Below the pieces are notes generated by a model. That model was given only the letters and a program-made list of their open reading frames with translations, did not search any database and had not been told where the DNA came from. A program made the position numbers and the translations under genes. Below are positions 50,180 through 62,650 of a DNA stretch of 64,000 nt, in pieces; within the stretch, counting starts at the first letter, position 1, and every line of letters begins with the position of its first letter. This DNA is from Candidatus Competibacteraceae bacterium (lineage in GTDB: Bacteria; Pseudomonadota; Gammaproteobacteria; Competibacterales; Competibacteraceae), in NCBI GenBank assembly GCA_003989065.1, contig RXIW01000002.1:119363-183362 (forward strand), given 5' to 3'.

Positions 50180-50482
50180 TCAACGCCCATCCCGGCCAGT
50201 TTTCTTGGATAGCATATTGATTTCATGATCTTTGTTAGTCACCAACTGTCGAAACCGGGCCACCTGCCAGCGCAATGGCAATACCACGAATGCGCCCACC
50301 ATCGCCGTGACCGCAACCCCCAGAGCGAAGGCGCACACCACGACCAGCGACAGCGGCAAGGAAGTCGTCCCCAACAGATAGTTGACCGTCACGGGATCGG
50401 CGTGCAGCGTGGAAAACTCCAATCCCAGCAACAGCACCGCCAACAAGATTGCAGCAATCAGAATCGATTTGATCCAGAACAT
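50180..50482 (-). CDS. lapA: Lipopolysaccharide assembly protein LapA domain protein (DUF1049)
   Basis: 100 residues with two predicted membrane helices (ILIAAILLAVLLLGLEF and PLSLVVVCAFALGVAVTA) and the VNYLLG segment between them, then a basic cytoplasmic tail ending KKTGRDGR. LapA pairs with LapB in LPS assembly control. AGGGGAAATCAG precedes the ATG. A terminator at 50576-50605 separates it from ihfB, so lapAB probably has its own promoter in the 94 bases upstream. Confidence 0.9.
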   Translation of the reverse strand: MFWIKSILIAAILLAVLLLGLEFSTLHADPVTVNYLLGTTSLPLSLVVVCAFALGVAVTAMVGAFVVLPLRWQVARFRQLVTNKDHEINMLSKKTGRDGR

Positions 50483-50575
50483 CTGATTTCCCCTGGCAGA
50501 ACAGCTTGAACATCGGCGCGTTCGAACGGCCTCCGCCCATTATGTCGATTTTGCCCCATCCCTACAGCCCTTCAT

Positions 50576-50605
50576 AAAAAAACCCACTCTATACCGTGGG
50601 CTTTT
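50576..50605 (-). terminator. Intrinsic terminator after ihfB
   Basis: Minus strand: GCCCAC pairs with GTGGGT around GGTATAGA, followed by seven T residues (plus-strand A-run 50576-50582), about 48 bases after the ihfB stop. A-rich on one side and T-rich on the other, a standard rho-independent form. Confidence 0.78.
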
Positions 50606-50652
50606 GAACGATGCATGACAATCGACAGCCTGTGGGAGCGGCTGGTTGATCT

Positions 50653-50958
50653 TTAGTATCCATCATCGCTGTCGCGATAGTGATCATTGACCCGCTCGCG
50701 CAATTCCTTGCCAGGCTTGAAGTGCGGGACATATTTGCCGGACAGATCCACGGCATCGCCGGTCTTAGGATTGCGACCGACCCGGGGAGGGCGAAAGTGC
50801 AACGAAAAACTGCCAAACCCCCGGATCTCGATCCGCTCGCCACCGGCCAACGATTCGCTCATCTGCTCCAACATCGTCTTGACGGCCTGCTCGACATCCT
50901 TGTACGGAATGTCGCTGCGTTTGCGCGCGAGGATCTCGATTAGTTCCGATTTCGTCAT
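50653..50958 (-). CDS. ihfB: Integration host factor subunit beta
   Basis: 101 residues of the HU/IHF family: [28 protein letters not shown], then [14 protein letters not shown] with the conserved Pro that intercalates in DNA, and [15 protein letters not shown]. With IHF-alpha it bends DNA at specific sites. The ATG at 50958 has GGGGGAAA upstream; the longer frame to 51006 is ignored. It follows rpsA across 135 bases that include a GC-rich hairpin. Confidence 0.95.
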   Translation of the reverse strand: MTKSELIEILARKRSDIPYKDVEQAVKTMLEQMSESLAGGERIEIRGFGSFSLHFRPPRVGRNPKTGDAVDLSGKYVPHFKPGKELRERVNDHYRDSDDGY

Positions 50959-51055
50959 GAAATTTCCCCCTGACGAGCGAGCGTGGCGGGAAATCCCACA
51001 CCGCACCGCCGCCTGAATCTACCGCGGCGCCGATCACACGCCGCGGATCGTCATG

Positions 51056-51078
51056 GAGGGGGATCTCGCATCCCCCTC
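51056..51078 (-). terminator. Hairpin between rpsA and ihfB
   Basis: Perfect 9-bp stem GAGGGGGAT/ATCCCCCTC with loop CTCGC, 16 bases after the rpsA stop on the minus strand. There is no T-run, so it may act as a partial terminator or mRNA-stabilising stem. Confidence 0.55.
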
Positions 51079-51093
51079 TCGCAACTTGATACC

Positions 51094-52767
51094 CTACTCG
51101 TCCTGCGCGCTCATCTGTTCCTTGAAGATGTCGCCCAAGGTCGCGCCGGAGCCGGACTTGCGGCTGTAATCCTGCAGGACCTCGGCTTCCTCCGCCAGAT
51201 CCTTGGCCTTGATCGACAGCGTGATGGTGCGGTTCTTGCGATCGACGCCGATGAACTTGGCTTCGATCTCATCACCTTCCTTCAACACCGTCCGGGCGTC
51301 CTCGATCCGCTCCCGCGACAGCTCGGACGCGCGCAAGGTCCCCTCGACACCGTGGCCCAGATCGATCACGGCGCCCTTGGCGTCCACCGACATGATCTGG
51401 CCCTTGACGATGCTGCCCTTGGGATGGTCGGCCACGAAGTTGGAGAAGGGATCCTTGTCCAGCTGCTTGATGCCCAGGGAGATGCGCTCGCGCTCGGGAT
51501 CCACCGCCAGCACCACCGCCTCGACTTCCTGGCCCTTCTTGTATTGCCGCACCGCTTCTTCGCCCGGCACGTTCCAGGAGATATCGGACAGATGCACCAG
51601 GCCGTCGATACCGCCGTCCAGCCCGATGAAGATGCCGAAGTCGGTGATGGACTTGATCTTGCCGGCGACCCGGTCGCCCTTGGCGTGGTTCTGGTCGAAC
51701 TCTTCCCAAGGGTTCTGCTGGCACTGCTTCATGCCCAGCGAAATGCGGCGGCGGTCCTCGTCGATATCGAGCACCATAACCTCGACCTCGTCGCCCAGGG
51801 CCACCACCTTGTTCGGATTGACGTTCTTGTTGGTCCAATCCATTTCGGACACATGCACCAGACCTTCGACCCCTTCTTCGATTTCCACGAAGCAGCCGTA
51901 GTCGGCGATGTTGGTGACCTTGCCGAACACCCGGGTGCCGACCGGATAGCGGCGGGCCAAGGCGATCCACGGATCGTCGCCCAGCTGCTTCAGGCCCAGC
52001 GAAACCCGATTGCGCTCGCGATCGAACTTGAGCACCTTGACCCGGATGGTGTCGCCGACCGCGACCACTTCCGAGGGGTGCTTGACCCGCCGCCAAGCCA
52101 TGTCGGTGATGTGCAACAGGCCGTCGATCCCGCCCAGATCCAGGAATGCACCGTAATCGGTGAGATTCTTGACCACGCCGTCGACGATCTGGCCTTCCTG
52201 CAGGTTCTGCAGCAGAGCCTCGCGCTCGGCGCTGTATTCCTGTTCCACCACGGCGCGGCGAGACACCACCACGTTATTGCGCCGACGATCCAGCTTGATG
52301 ACCTTGAATTCCTGTTCTTTGCCTTCCAGATAGGCGGCGTCGCGCACGGGACGCACATCGACCAGGGAGCCAGGCAGGAAGGCGCGAATTTCGCCGATAT
52401 CGACGGTGAAACCACCCTTGACCTTGCCACTGATCAGGCCCTTGACGATTTCCTCTTTTTCGAAGGCTTTTTCCAACGCGCTCCAGATCCGGGCGCGCTT
52501 GGCTTTTTCGCGGGACAGCCGGGTCTCTCCGAAACCGTCTTCCAGCGCGTCCAGGGCGACCTCGACCTGATCGCCCACCTTCACATCGAGAACGCCATCC
52601 TCGTTGTAAAACTGTTCGATCGGAATCAGTCCTTCCGATTTCAGGCCGGCATTGACGATCACGGCATCCGCCCGGATTTCCACCACCAGTCCCTGGACGA
52701 TGGAGCCAGGCTGCATCTGCTTGTCGGCCAGGCTCTGTTCAAACAGTTCGGCAAAACTTTCAGTCAT
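51094..52767 (-). CDS. rpsA: 30S ribosomal protein S1
   Basis: 557 residues, the six-domain S1 of proteobacteria. Successive S1 repeats can be followed, for example [72 protein letters not shown] and [17 protein letters not shown]. The first two bind the ribosome and the rest bind mRNA. A 213-base gap from cmk gives room for the rpsA promoter and the leader that S1 uses for autoregulation in E. coli. The C-terminal end [13 protein letters not shown] is complete. Confidence 0.97.
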   Translation of the reverse strand: MTESFAELFEQSLADKQMQPGSIVQGLVVEIRADAVIVNAGLKSEGLIPIEQFYNEDGVLDVKVGDQVEVALDALEDGFGETRLSREKAKRARIWSALEKAFEKEEIVKGLISGKVKGGFTVDIGEIRAFLPGSLVDVRPVRDAAYLEGKEQEFKVIKLDRRRNNVVVSRRAVVEQEYSAEREALLQNLQEGQIVDGVVKNLTDYGAFLDLGGIDGLLHITDMAWRRVKHPSEVVAVGDTIRVKVLKFDRERNRVSLGLKQLGDDPWIALARRYPVGTRVFGKVTNIADYGCFVEIEEGVEGLVHVSEMDWTNKNVNPNKVVALGDEVEVMVLDIDEDRRRISLGMKQCQQNPWEEFDQNHAKGDRVAGKIKSITDFGIFIGLDGGIDGLVHLSDISWNVPGEEAVRQYKKGQEVEAVVLAVDPERERISLGIKQLDKDPFSNFVADHPKGSIVKGQIMSVDAKGAVIDLGHGVEGTLRASELSRERIEDARTVLKEGDEIEAKFIGVDRKNRTITLSIKAKDLAEEAEVLQDYSRKSGSGATLGDIFKEQMSAQDE

Positions 52768-52980
52768 GGGTTATAGCTCAAAAAAAATCGGCAGCACAGG
52801 CCGCCACGGGTTGATTTAGACAAGATGTCCGGAAATCTCCGAACCGGCTTCGGGCGACTGTGCTCCCGTTGCCACGGCAGCTTTCGGGGCTCGCGCCCGC
52901 AGCGCCCAGTCCAGGCGCTTGGTCAATCCGTTAAGCGTATAAGCGTAGTCAAGGCCGGCACTGGCGTAAAGATGGCAAGC

Positions 52981-53676
52981 CTAGGGGTTTTCCATGAGTC
53001 CCAGCCGCCGGATGGCCCATTTCAGCGCCCAATCGCATACCTCGGGGATATCGAGCTGGGTGGTGTCGAGAATCTGCGCATCGACCGCCGGCTTGAGCGG
53101 AGCCACGGCGCGCTCGGCATCGCGCGCATCGCGCGCGGCGATTTCATTTGCCAGACTTTCAAGATTAGCATCGATACCTTTTTCACTCAACTGCTTATAT
53201 CGTCGGCGAGCCCTCTCCGCTGCGCTGGCGGTCAAAAACAGCTTGAGTTCGGCGGCTGGAAACACCACCGTGCCCATGTCACGGCCATCGGCAACCAATC
53301 CAGGCGACCGGCGAAAATCGCGTTGCCGCTGCAGCAAGGCGGCGCGGACCGCCGGCAGAGCGGCCACACGCGAAGCCGCAGCGCCGCAATCCTCGCCGCG
53401 AATCCGGTCGCCGACCTCCTCGTCCGCCAGCAGGATGCCCGGACTGCAGTCGGCACGGGCCACGAACCGCACATCCAGGCTGGCAGCCACCGCCGCGACC
53501 GCGTTTTCATCCTCCAGCGCCAGCCCTTGACGCAATGCCGCCAGCGCCGTCAAGCGGTACAGCGCACCGCTGTCGAGCAGGTGAAAACCCAGCCGGGTCG
53601 CCAGCCATTGACACAGCGTGCCCTTGCCGACCCCACTCGGACCATCCACGGTGATGACGGGCGGCTGGCCGCTCAT
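52981..53676 (-). CDS. cmk: Cytidylate kinase
   Basis: 231 residues. P-loop [13 protein letters not shown] at the N-terminus, then LDSGALYRL (CMP-binding), [11 protein letters not shown] and the Arg-rich lid [10 protein letters not shown]. It phosphorylates CMP and dCMP. Its start overlaps the aroA stop by four bases and it precedes rpsA, the conserved gammaproteobacterial order. Confidence 0.95.
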   Translation of the reverse strand: MSGQPPVITVDGPSGVGKGTLCQWLATRLGFHLLDSGALYRLTALAALRQGLALEDENAVAAVAASLDVRFVARADCSPGILLADEEVGDRIRGEDCGAAASRVAALPAVRAALLQRQRDFRRSPGLVADGRDMGTVVFPAAELKLFLTASAAERARRRYKQLSEKGIDANLESLANEIAARDARDAERAVAPLKPAVDAQILDTTQLDIPEVCDWALKWAIRRLGLMENP

Positions 53677-54989
53677 ACGGTCGACTCCGCCACCGCCAGG
53701 CCGCCGCTCCGGGCCAGGGCCACGAAACCGGGGAAAGAGGTGTTGACGTTGGCACAGTCCTGGATACGAATGGGACCGCCGGCCCGCAAGGCGGCCATGG
53801 CAAAACTCATGGCGATCCTGTGATCGCCGTGACTGTCGATCGTTCCACCCGCCAGCGCGCCACCTTGAATGACAATGCCGTCCGGAGTAGGTTGCGCAGC
53901 GATGCCCAAAACGCTCAAGCCATCGGCCATGACCTGGATGCGGTCGCTTTCCTTGACCCGCAATTCCGCCGCACCGGTCAGCACCGTTTCACCCTCGGCG
54001 CAGGCGGCGGCGATGAACAGCGCGGGAAACTCATCGATCGCCAGCGGTACCAGATGTTCAGGAATCCGAATGCCGCGCAACGGGGCGGAACGCACCCGCA
54101 GATCGGCCACCGGCTCGCCACCGGCCAAGCGCGGATTGAGGATATCGATATCGGCGCCCATCAGCTGCAAGATGTCGATAACGCCAGTACGGGTCGGATT
54201 GACCCCCACATGTTCCAACAGCAGATCGGAGCCGGGCGCGATACTGGCTCCGACCAGGAAGAACGCCGCCGATGAGATATCGGCCGGTACATCGATTGCG
54301 GTCCCTGTCAGGCATCCGCCACCCATCACGGCAACGCTGCGATCACCCTCGCGTCGCAATGGATAGCCGAACCCTTCCAACATGCGTTCGGTGTGATCGC
54401 GGGTCGGTGCCGGCTCGGTGACGCGGGTCATGCCTTCCGCGTAAAGACCCGCCAGCAACAGGCAGGATTTGACCTGGGCGCTGGCGACTGGCAACGCATA
54501 GTCGATGCCGCGCAGGTGCTGGCCGCCATGAATCCGCAGTGGCGCAGTACCCCGCTCACTGGCATCGATCTGCGCACCCATCAGCGCCAACGGTTCGGTC
54601 ACCCGCCGCATCGGCCGCCGGGTCAGCGAGGCATCGCCGGTCAACACGGTATGGAAGGATTGTCCGGCCAACAGGCCGCTCATCAGCCGCATCGAGGTAC
54701 CGGAATTGCCCATATCCAAGGGCTCAGCCGAAGCGTGTAGACCATGTAACCCGACGCCCTGCACGATCACCCGTCCGTGATCCGGCCCATCGATCCGCAC
54801 GCCCATGGCACGAAAGGCCCGCAACGTCGCCAGGCAATCTTCGCCTTCCAGAAAGCCGGTGATGGTGGTCGTGCCTTCCGCCAGCGCACCGAACATGATG
54901 GCCCGGTGGGAAATGGATTTATCGCCCGGTACACGCAAGTGCCCGCATAAGGCACCACCCGGTTTGACGATGAAAACGAGATCGGTCAT
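53673..54989 (-). CDS. aroA: 3-phosphoshikimate 1-carboxyvinyltransferase (EPSP synthase)
   Basis: 438 residues, sixth step of the shikimate pathway: shikimate-3-phosphate plus PEP to [41 protein letters not shown], and LRVKESDRI with GDHRIAMSF are present. The GNSGTSMR and SAQVKS forms resemble the class II/Bacillus-like EPSP synthases rather than the E. coli form GNAGTAMR. The ATG at 54989 is chosen by family start; the frame extends upstream into tyrA. In some Pseudomonas tyrA and aroA are fused; here they are separate with a 10-base gap. Confidence 0.95.
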   Translation of the reverse strand: MTDLVFIVKPGGALCGHLRVPGDKSISHRAIMFGALAEGTTTITGFLEGEDCLATLRAFRAMGVRIDGPDHGRVIVQGVGLHGLHASAEPLDMGNSGTSMRLMSGLLAGQSFHTVLTGDASLTRRPMRRVTEPLALMGAQIDASERGTAPLRIHGGQHLRGIDYALPVASAQVKSCLLLAGLYAEGMTRVTEPAPTRDHTERMLEGFGYPLRREGDRSVAVMGGGCLTGTAIDVPADISSAAFFLVGASIAPGSDLLLEHVGVNPTRTGVIDILQLMGADIDILNPRLAGGEPVADLRVRSAPLRGIRIPEHLVPLAIDEFPALFIAAACAEGETVLTGAAELRVKESDRIQVMADGLSVLGIAAQPTPDGIVIQGGALAGGTIDSHGDHRIAMSFAMAALRAGGPIRIQDCANVNTSFPGFVALARSGGLAVAESTV

Positions 54990-54999
54990 AAGGTTGGCG

Positions 55000-55872
55000 T
55001 TAATCAAGATACAGGTTGTCGCGGGCGCGTTTGGCCCGCTGGAAAATGGCGAGAATCGCCTCGCGGTCATCGTTGCGGATGGCCTCGGCCAAACGGGATA
55101 GATCGGCGCTGAACAAGGCGATCATCTCCAACAATTGCTCGCGGTTGGCGACACAGATGTCATGCCACATGCGCGGATCGCTGGAGGCGATGCGAGTAAA
55201 GTCGCGAAACCCCCCGGCGGCGTAGCGGAAGATCTCGGCCCGATCATCCAGCCGCGCCAAGGTATCGACCAGGGTATAGGCCAACATGTGCGGCAAGTGG
55301 CTAGTCGCAGCCAAGACAGCGTCATGATGGCGCACCCCCATGTCCACCACTTCGGCTCCGGTCAACTCCCACATGCGCCGAATCAGCCGATGGGCGTCGG
55401 CGGCAGTTTCCGCCAGCGGCGTCAGAATCACCCGTCGATGTTGGAACAGGGTGGCGAACGACGCTTCCACTCCACTGCGCTCGGTGCCGGCGATGGGATG
55501 GCCAGGCACGAAATTCGGCGGGATCACGCCGTAAACCCGCTTGACATCCGCCACTACGCTGCCCTTGGCACTGCCGGCGTCGGTCAGCACCGCATCGGGC
55601 GACAAATAAGGCGCGATATCGCGCAGCACCGTGGCCATAGCGCCTAGCGGCACCGCCAGCATCACCACATCGGCATCGACGACCGCGCGGGTCGCATCGA
55701 TATCATAGCGATCCACTACCCCCAGACGCACGGCAGCCTGCAGGTTGTCTTCGTTGCGTCCGGATCCGACCACCTCCCCCACCTCGCCCGCCTGTTTGAG
55801 CGCGCGGGCCAGGGAGCCGCCGATCAAGCCAACGCCGATCACGCACAGCCGGCGAATCAAGGGTTGCGTCAT
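55000..55872 (-). CDS. Prephenate/arogenate dehydrogenase, TyrA type
   Basis: 290 residues. NAD-binding loop GVGLIGGSLA at the N-terminus, DAGSAKG, the HPIAGTERSGVEA active-site block and a helical C-terminal half with HHDAVLAATSHLPHM define the family. It makes 4-hydroxyphenylpyruvate (or tyrosine from arogenate) with NAD(P)+. No ACT or chorismate mutase domain is fused. The second ATG (55872) stands six bases from AGGAG and is preferred over 55875. It follows hisC by three bases and precedes aroA. Confidence 0.93.
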   Translation of the reverse strand: MTQPLIRRLCVIGVGLIGGSLARALKQAGEVGEVVGSGRNEDNLQAAVRLGVVDRYDIDATRAVVDADVVMLAVPLGAMATVLRDIAPYLSPDAVLTDAGSAKGSVVADVKRVYGVIPPNFVPGHPIAGTERSGVEASFATLFQHRRVILTPLAETAADAHRLIRRMWELTGAEVVDMGVRHHDAVLAATSHLPHMLAYTLVDTLARLDDRAEIFRYAAGGFRDFTRIASSDPRMWHDICVANREQLLEMIALFSADLSRLAEAIRNDDREAILAIFQRAKRARDNLYLD

Positions 55873-55875
55873 CAT

Positions 55876-57000
55876 TCACTCCTGCAATACGGCAGTTAGG
55901 GCTTCGATCAACCGGGTATTTTCCGCTTCGGTACCGATACTAATCCGCAAAAAGCGCGGCAGACCGTAGTTATCCACCGGTCGAGCGATCACCCCACGCT
56001 TGAGCAAGGCCAAAAACACCTCGCGACCGGATCGACCCACATCCACGCACAGAAAATTGCCGACCGACGGCAACCAGCTCAAACCCAGTCGGCGGCAGGC
56101 TTCCTGCAGTTGCTGCATACCGGCGCGATTGAGCGCCTGAATCCGCTGCAGATGGTCGACATCGTCCAGCGCCGCCGTCGCCGCCACCAGGGCCAGGCTG
56201 TTGACATTGAACGGTTGCCGCACCCGATTCAGCAAATCAGCCACCACCGGATGGGAGATGGCATAGCCAACCCGCAGACCCGCCAGGCCGTAAGCCTTGG
56301 AAAAGGTGCGGGTCACGATCAGGTTGGGGAAACGGTCGAGCCAGCGCAGCGTATCGGCACAGTCCGCCGCAGGATCCACATATTCGCCATAGGCTTCGTC
56401 CACCACCACGATGACCGACTCGGGAATGTCGCTCAATAAACCTTGCAACTCCGCCGTCTTCAACCAAGTACCGGTAGGGTTGTTGGGATTGGCGATGAAC
56501 ATCAGCCGGGTGCGGTCGTTGATCGACGCCAGCAGCGCTGCTGGATCGTGACCGTAGGGCATGGCGTGATCGGGCGGATTGGCCTTAGCGACGCGCGCCG
56601 TGGCCCCGACGGCCTGGGTGGCGATGGGATAGACCGCAAAGGCGTGTTCGGAGAACACCGCTTCGTATTCCGGCGTCAGGAAGGCCCGGGCCGCCAGCTC
56701 CAGCACATCATTGGAGCCGTTGCCCAAGGTCAACATCGCCGTCGATACGCCTAATTTGGCCGCCAGCGCGGTCTTGAGCTCGAAACCGTTGCCATCGGGA
56801 TAGCGGGCCATGTCGCTCAACGCCTCCCGCACAGCGACCAAGGCCCGTGGGCTGGGACCCAACGGATTTTCGTTCGAGGCCAGTTTGACGATATCGCTCA
56901 GGCCATATTCCCGCCGCAGCTCGCTTTCCGGTTTGCCGGGCTGATAAGGCTGTAGGCTGCGCACGCCGGGAGCGGCGAGCGCGAAATAATCACAAGTCAT
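55876..57000 (-). CDS. hisC: Histidinol-phosphate/aromatic aminotransferase
   Basis: 374 residues of fold-type I PLP aminotransferases. Visible are KLASNENPLGPSP, NGSNDVLEL, NPNNPTGTW, DEAYGEYVD, and the PLP Lys in TRTFSKAYGLAGLRVGY. HisC acts on histidinol phosphate, and copies in this aromatic cluster (HisC2 in Pseudomonas) are thought to make Phe and Tyr as well. It has its own promoter-like element at 57070-57098. In the usual order it follows pheA directly, but here an Rpn nuclease gene lies between. Confidence 0.94.
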   Translation of the reverse strand: MTCDYFALAAPGVRSLQPYQPGKPESELRREYGLSDIVKLASNENPLGPSPRALVAVREALSDMARYPDGNGFELKTALAAKLGVSTAMLTLGNGSNDVLELAARAFLTPEYEAVFSEHAFAVYPIATQAVGATARVAKANPPDHAMPYGHDPAALLASINDRTRLMFIANPNNPTGTWLKTAELQGLLSDIPESVIVVVDEAYGEYVDPAADCADTLRWLDRFPNLIVTRTFSKAYGLAGLRVGYAISHPVVADLLNRVRQPFNVNSLALVAATAALDDVDHLQRIQALNRAGMQQLQEACRRLGLSWLPSVGNFLCVDVGRSGREVFLALLKRGVIARPVDNYGLPRFLRISIGTEAENTRLIEALTAVLQE

Positions 57001-57069
57001 GGGAAAAGGGGCTCCATCGGGATGATCGCGTCAACTCGCGAAGTCGTTATCAAAAATAGTCATGAATAA

Positions 57070-57098
57070 ATTGTACTGGTCCGGCAGCGGTTTGCGAA
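57070..57098 (-). promoter_or_regulatory. Sigma70 promoter for hisC
   Basis: Minus strand TTCGCA (57093-57098) and TACAAT (57070-57075) separated by exactly 17 bases, 70 bases before the hisC start and just after the Rpn gene stop. It would keep hisC-tyrA-aroA expressed despite the inserted gene. Confidence 0.55.
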
Positions 57099-57131
57099 AA
57101 CAGGCCGCGACACTTTCCATAACAACAGCAC

Positions 57132-58202
57132 TCAGGGACTCATCCCGTTACTCGGCAGACTGTCCGGCAGGGACTGCGCCGCCACGCCGATCCGCGCCAG
57201 CCATGTCGGCTCATCTGGACAGTCGAACAAGGCTTCGCTGAGATCTTCAAGGACCAGCAGTTGCTGAATCTGCTCCAAGACAGGGGCGGTGCGCTCGGCG
57301 ACAGCTTCACCGAAATGGCGGCGAACCAGCCGCAGCAGCATGCGCCGTTCCGACTGCAAAGCCTGCTGCAACCCCATCGCCAGACCTTTCTCCATGCCTT
57401 TCTCCAAGCCCTTCTCCATGCCCTTCTCCATGCCCTTCTCCATGCCCTTCTCCATGCCTCTTTGCATACCAATCCGTTCCAGGCTCGTTACGTAGCGCAT
57501 CTTGGTTGCCTCCTCGTGATCTTGCACTTCCACCCAGAGTTGATTTTCCAGCGCAGCGGGTAGTTGCAACAACCAGTCGATGACTCGGAACAGCTCCAGG
57601 ATATCCTGCCGCGCCCAGCCACGCCGATACAGGCTTTTGACCAATTGCAACTTGCCTTGATAACGGCGGTCGGGATCGTCGGCAGTCGCCTGGGCCTGCA
57701 GGTGAGCCTGGACGACGACTGCAAAAGGATTGGCCGATTGCATCATTTCCGCCTGCCGGTCACGGTAGTCATGCAGACAGACGACCGGAAAGGTGAAGCG
57801 CGTTTCGCTGCCCCAACGACCGTAACCAAACTGCCCAGCGGTTTCGCTCCGACCCTCGCCTAATACAGCCAGACTCACGACCGGGCGAGCGTAGCGGTCG
57901 AACAGACGATAGTTATAACTGAACATCCGCTGGGCGAAATCGGCTTCCCGCTGTCCCTGCACCTCGATATGCACCAACAGCCAGTCCTCGCCGCCTTCCC
58001 GAGTCGTGACCTGCACCAGCTTATCAGCCCAGCGTCGCCCCAACCGGGCGTCGCGCACCACCTTCTGCAATTCCTTGTCGAGAAACCGATAACCGTGTTC
58101 CCAGGCAATATCGGCGTGGGCGGCGGGAAAGAACCAAGCGAGAAAAGCGGGGAAATAGCGTTCCAACACCTCTTTCCACGGCGAGTCGTAGTCGTCCCTC
58201 AC
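57132..58202 (-). CDS. Rpn-family PD-(D/E)XK nuclease / putative transposase-like protein
   Basis: 356 residues. The first ~250 residues match the YhgA/Rpn type: WKEVLERYFPAF start, then Asp60 and a beta strand with LLVHIEVQGQ (Glu80, Gln82), the PD-(D/E)XK pattern. A run of Gly-Met/Leu-Glu-Lys units follows (about residues 247-272) and a charged helical end. Rpn relatives nick DNA and promote RecA-independent recombination; many are multicopy. It starts at a GTG that overlaps the pheA stop (GTGA), and interrupts the usual pheA-hisC adjacency. No terminal repeats or transposase are seen next to it. Confidence 0.85.
   Translation of the reverse strand: MRDDYDSPWKEVLERYFPAFLAWFFPAAHADIAWEHGYRFLDKELQKVVRDARLGRRWADKLVQVTTREGGEDWLLVHIEVQGQREADFAQRMFSYNYRLFDRYARPVVSLAVLGEGRSETAGQFGYGRWGSETRFTFPVVCLHDYRDRQAEMMQSANPFAVVVQAHLQAQATADDPDRRYQGKLQLVKSLYRRGWARQDILELFRVIDWLLQLPAALENQLWVEVQDHEEATKMRYVTSLERIGMQRGMEKGMEKGMEKGMEKGLEKGMEKGLAMGLQQALQSERRMLLRLVRRHFGEAVAERTAPVLEQIQQLLVLEDLSEALFDCPDEPTWLARIGVAAQSLPDSLPSNGMSP
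57388..57459. repeat. 12-base tandem repeat encoding Gly-Met-Glu-Lys units
   Basis: Six consecutive 12-base units of the form TTCTCCATGCCC on the plus strand, differing at only a few positions. On the coding strand they give the (G)MEK/(G)LEK run of the Rpn protein. Such tracts can gain or lose units without breaking the frame. Confidence 0.92.
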
Positions 58203-59280
58203 AACACGCCCTTGGGATACGACCCCAGGACCCGGAACAGGCTGGCCTGTTCGCGCAACTCGCTCAGGGCCTTGGCCACCGCCGGATCCTGGGCATGGCC
58301 ATCAAGGTCGATGAAAAACACGTAATCCCACATACCGCGCCGCGATGGCCGCGATTCGATGCGATTCAAGCTGACATTGTTGTGAGCCAGGGGCTCCAGC
58401 AAGCGAAACAGCGAGCCGGGCTGGTTGAGTGACGACACCAGCAGCGCAGTCTTGTCGTCGCCGGAAGGTGCAATCGGCTGGGTGCCGATGATCAGAAAGC
58501 GCGTAGTGTTGTTCGGTTCGTCCTCGATATTGCGCACCAGGGTCGGCAATCCATAGATGTCGGCCGCGCACTGGCCGGCGATCGCCGCCGCGTCCAGCTC
58601 GTCCCGGACCTGCAGTGCTGCTTCGGCGTTGCTGCTGAGTTCGATCTGCTCGACCCGGGGCAAATTGGCATCCAGCCATTCCCGGCACTGCGCCAGCGAT
58701 TGCCGATGGGAATAGATGCGACGGATATCCTGGAGCGCGGCGGCGTGGGTGATGAGATGATGATTGATGCGCATCTGCACCTCGCCGCAGATCCGCAACG
58801 GCGATTGCAAAAACATATCCAGGGTATGGTTGACCACCCCTTCGGTGGAATTCTCCACCGGCACGATCCCGTAATCGGCGGAACCGGCCTCGACCTCGCG
58901 GAACACCTCGTCGATGGCCCGCAGTGGAATGCTGTGGATCGACTGACCGAAATGCTTGAGCGCCGCGGCCTGGGTAAAAGTCCCTTCCGGGCCGAGAAAG
59001 GCGATTCTCAGCGGCTCCTCCAGCGCTAGGCAGGCCGACATGATTTCGCGAAACAGCCGCGCCATCTCCTCACTGCTCAGCGGTCCCTGGTTGGTTTCGA
59101 TCACCCGCCGCAACACCTGGGCCTCGCGCTCCGGGCGATAAAAATTGCCCGTGGCACCCGCCGCCTGCTTGAGCGCACCCACCTGTTGGGCGCAGCGCGC
59201 CCGTGCGGAAATCAACGCCTGAATCTGCCGGTCCAGCGCATCGATCTGCTCGCGCAACGCCTGCAGACTTTCCGCCTCGC

Positions 59281-59284
<4 letters not shown>
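58199..59284 (-). CDS. pheA: Bifunctional chorismate mutase / prephenate dehydratase (P-protein)
   Basis: 361 residues. The N-terminal chorismate mutase domain (about 1-90, [16 protein letters not shown]), the dehydratase domain (about 95-275, [23 protein letters not shown] and the NNTTRF motif), and a C-terminal ACT domain ([23 protein letters not shown]) are all present. It turns chorismate into phenylpyruvate and is feedback-inhibited by Phe through the ACT domain. Its start overlaps the gyrA stop by four bases; serC, usually between them, is missing. Confidence 0.95.
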
Positions 59285-61890
<2,606 letters not shown>

Positions 61891-61935
61891 GTAAAACCTT
61901 CATCAACGCCAAGTCCACCGCTTTTAAGGCGTTAG

Positions 61936-61944
61936 ATTGTAGCA
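61936..61944 (-). promoter_or_regulatory. Extended -10 promoter of gyrA
   Basis: Minus strand TGC-TACAAT (TG at 61943-61944 and TACAAT at 61936-61941) about 45 bases before the gyrA ATG. The TGn extension compensates for the lack of a good -35. Confidence 0.5.
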
Positions 61945-62032
61945 CAGCCCACCCTGGGACGCCGGGCGGCGGCACGATCACGGCCATCGGGTGTTCTTGC
62001 CGCGCTTAAAATATGGCGCAGATGATGATCTC

Positions 62033-62061
62033 TTGCGACATCTCGATGTAGCTCCGACAAT
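62033..62061 (+). promoter_or_regulatory. Possible promoter of the exosortase operon
   Basis: TTGCGA (62033-62038) and GACAAT (62056-62061) with 17-base spacing, about 73 bases before the exosortase ATG. Moderate match only. Confidence 0.35.
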
Positions 62062-62134
62062 GTGCGGACGTGAATCGCAAGCTATTCTCGTATCATCCTG
62101 CTTAGCCTCGACCTGCCTATGAGAGACCCGAATC

Positions 62135-62650
62135 ATGCCTTTGCTTGTTTTCATGGCGATTCTTCTGGCGCTGTTCGTCATCGAGTTGATGGAGCCCGTG
62201 CAGGTTTGGGTGATCCAGCCCTTCACCGCGGCAGTGGCCAAGGTCAGCGCCGTCATCCTGCAGACTTTCGACAGCACGGTACAGGCTCAGGGTATTGTCC
62301 TGAGCAACATCAAAACCGGCGCGGCAGTGAGCATTCAGCCCGGATGCAATGGGGTTGAAGCCATGATCGTGGTGATCGCCGCCATCGCCGCCACCTCGGC
62401 GCCGTGGAAATACAAGCTGATTGGGTTTGCAGTGAGTTTCCTGGCTATCCAGGCTCTGAACACGCTGCGGATCATCAGCCTGTTCTATCTGCTGCAATGG
62501 AACCCGGTCTGGTTCGAGTGGGCGCACCTGTATCTGTGGCAGGCGCTGATCATGCTGGATGGGTTGATCGTCTATCTGTTGTGGCTACGATTATTGCCCG
62601 CGCCGACGGATGAACCTCCATCTGCGCCAGCTGGGGGAGCAACGCCATGA
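62135..62650 (+). CDS. Exosortase H (IPTL-CTERM-specific)
   Basis: 171 residues, mostly membrane-spanning, the short exosortase form. The catalytic set is visible: Cys71 in PGCNGVEAM, Arg112 in NTLRIISLF and His131 in WAHLYLW. Exosortases cut C-terminal sorting signals of exported proteins in the inner membrane, likely transferring them to a surface polysaccharide or lipid. The short size, the membrane partner encoded next (four-base overlap) and the nearby IPTL-CTERM protein identify the XrtH type. The transferred acceptor is not known here. Confidence 0.92.
   Translation: MPLLVFMAILLALFVIELMEPVQVWVIQPFTAAVAKVSAVILQTFDSTVQAQGIVLSNIKTGAAVSIQPGCNGVEAMIVVIAAIAATSAPWKYKLIGFAVSFLAIQALNTLRIISLFYLLQWNPVWFEWAHLYLWQALIMLDGLIVYLLWLRLLPAPTDEPPSAPAGGATP

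Noticed and set aside
50983..52776. 597-codon open frame on the plus strand opposite rpsA
   Set aside because: It mirrors rpsA codon for codon, has no ribosome binding site, and its composition (His, Gln, Asp, Leu-rich) is that of an antisense shadow in GC-rich DNA.
57388..57459. CRISPR-like array
   Set aside because: The units are contiguous 12-base repeats in a coding frame with no spacers.
57132..58202. A complete transposon around the Rpn gene
   Set aside because: No terminal inverted repeats, target duplication or second transposase gene could be seen.
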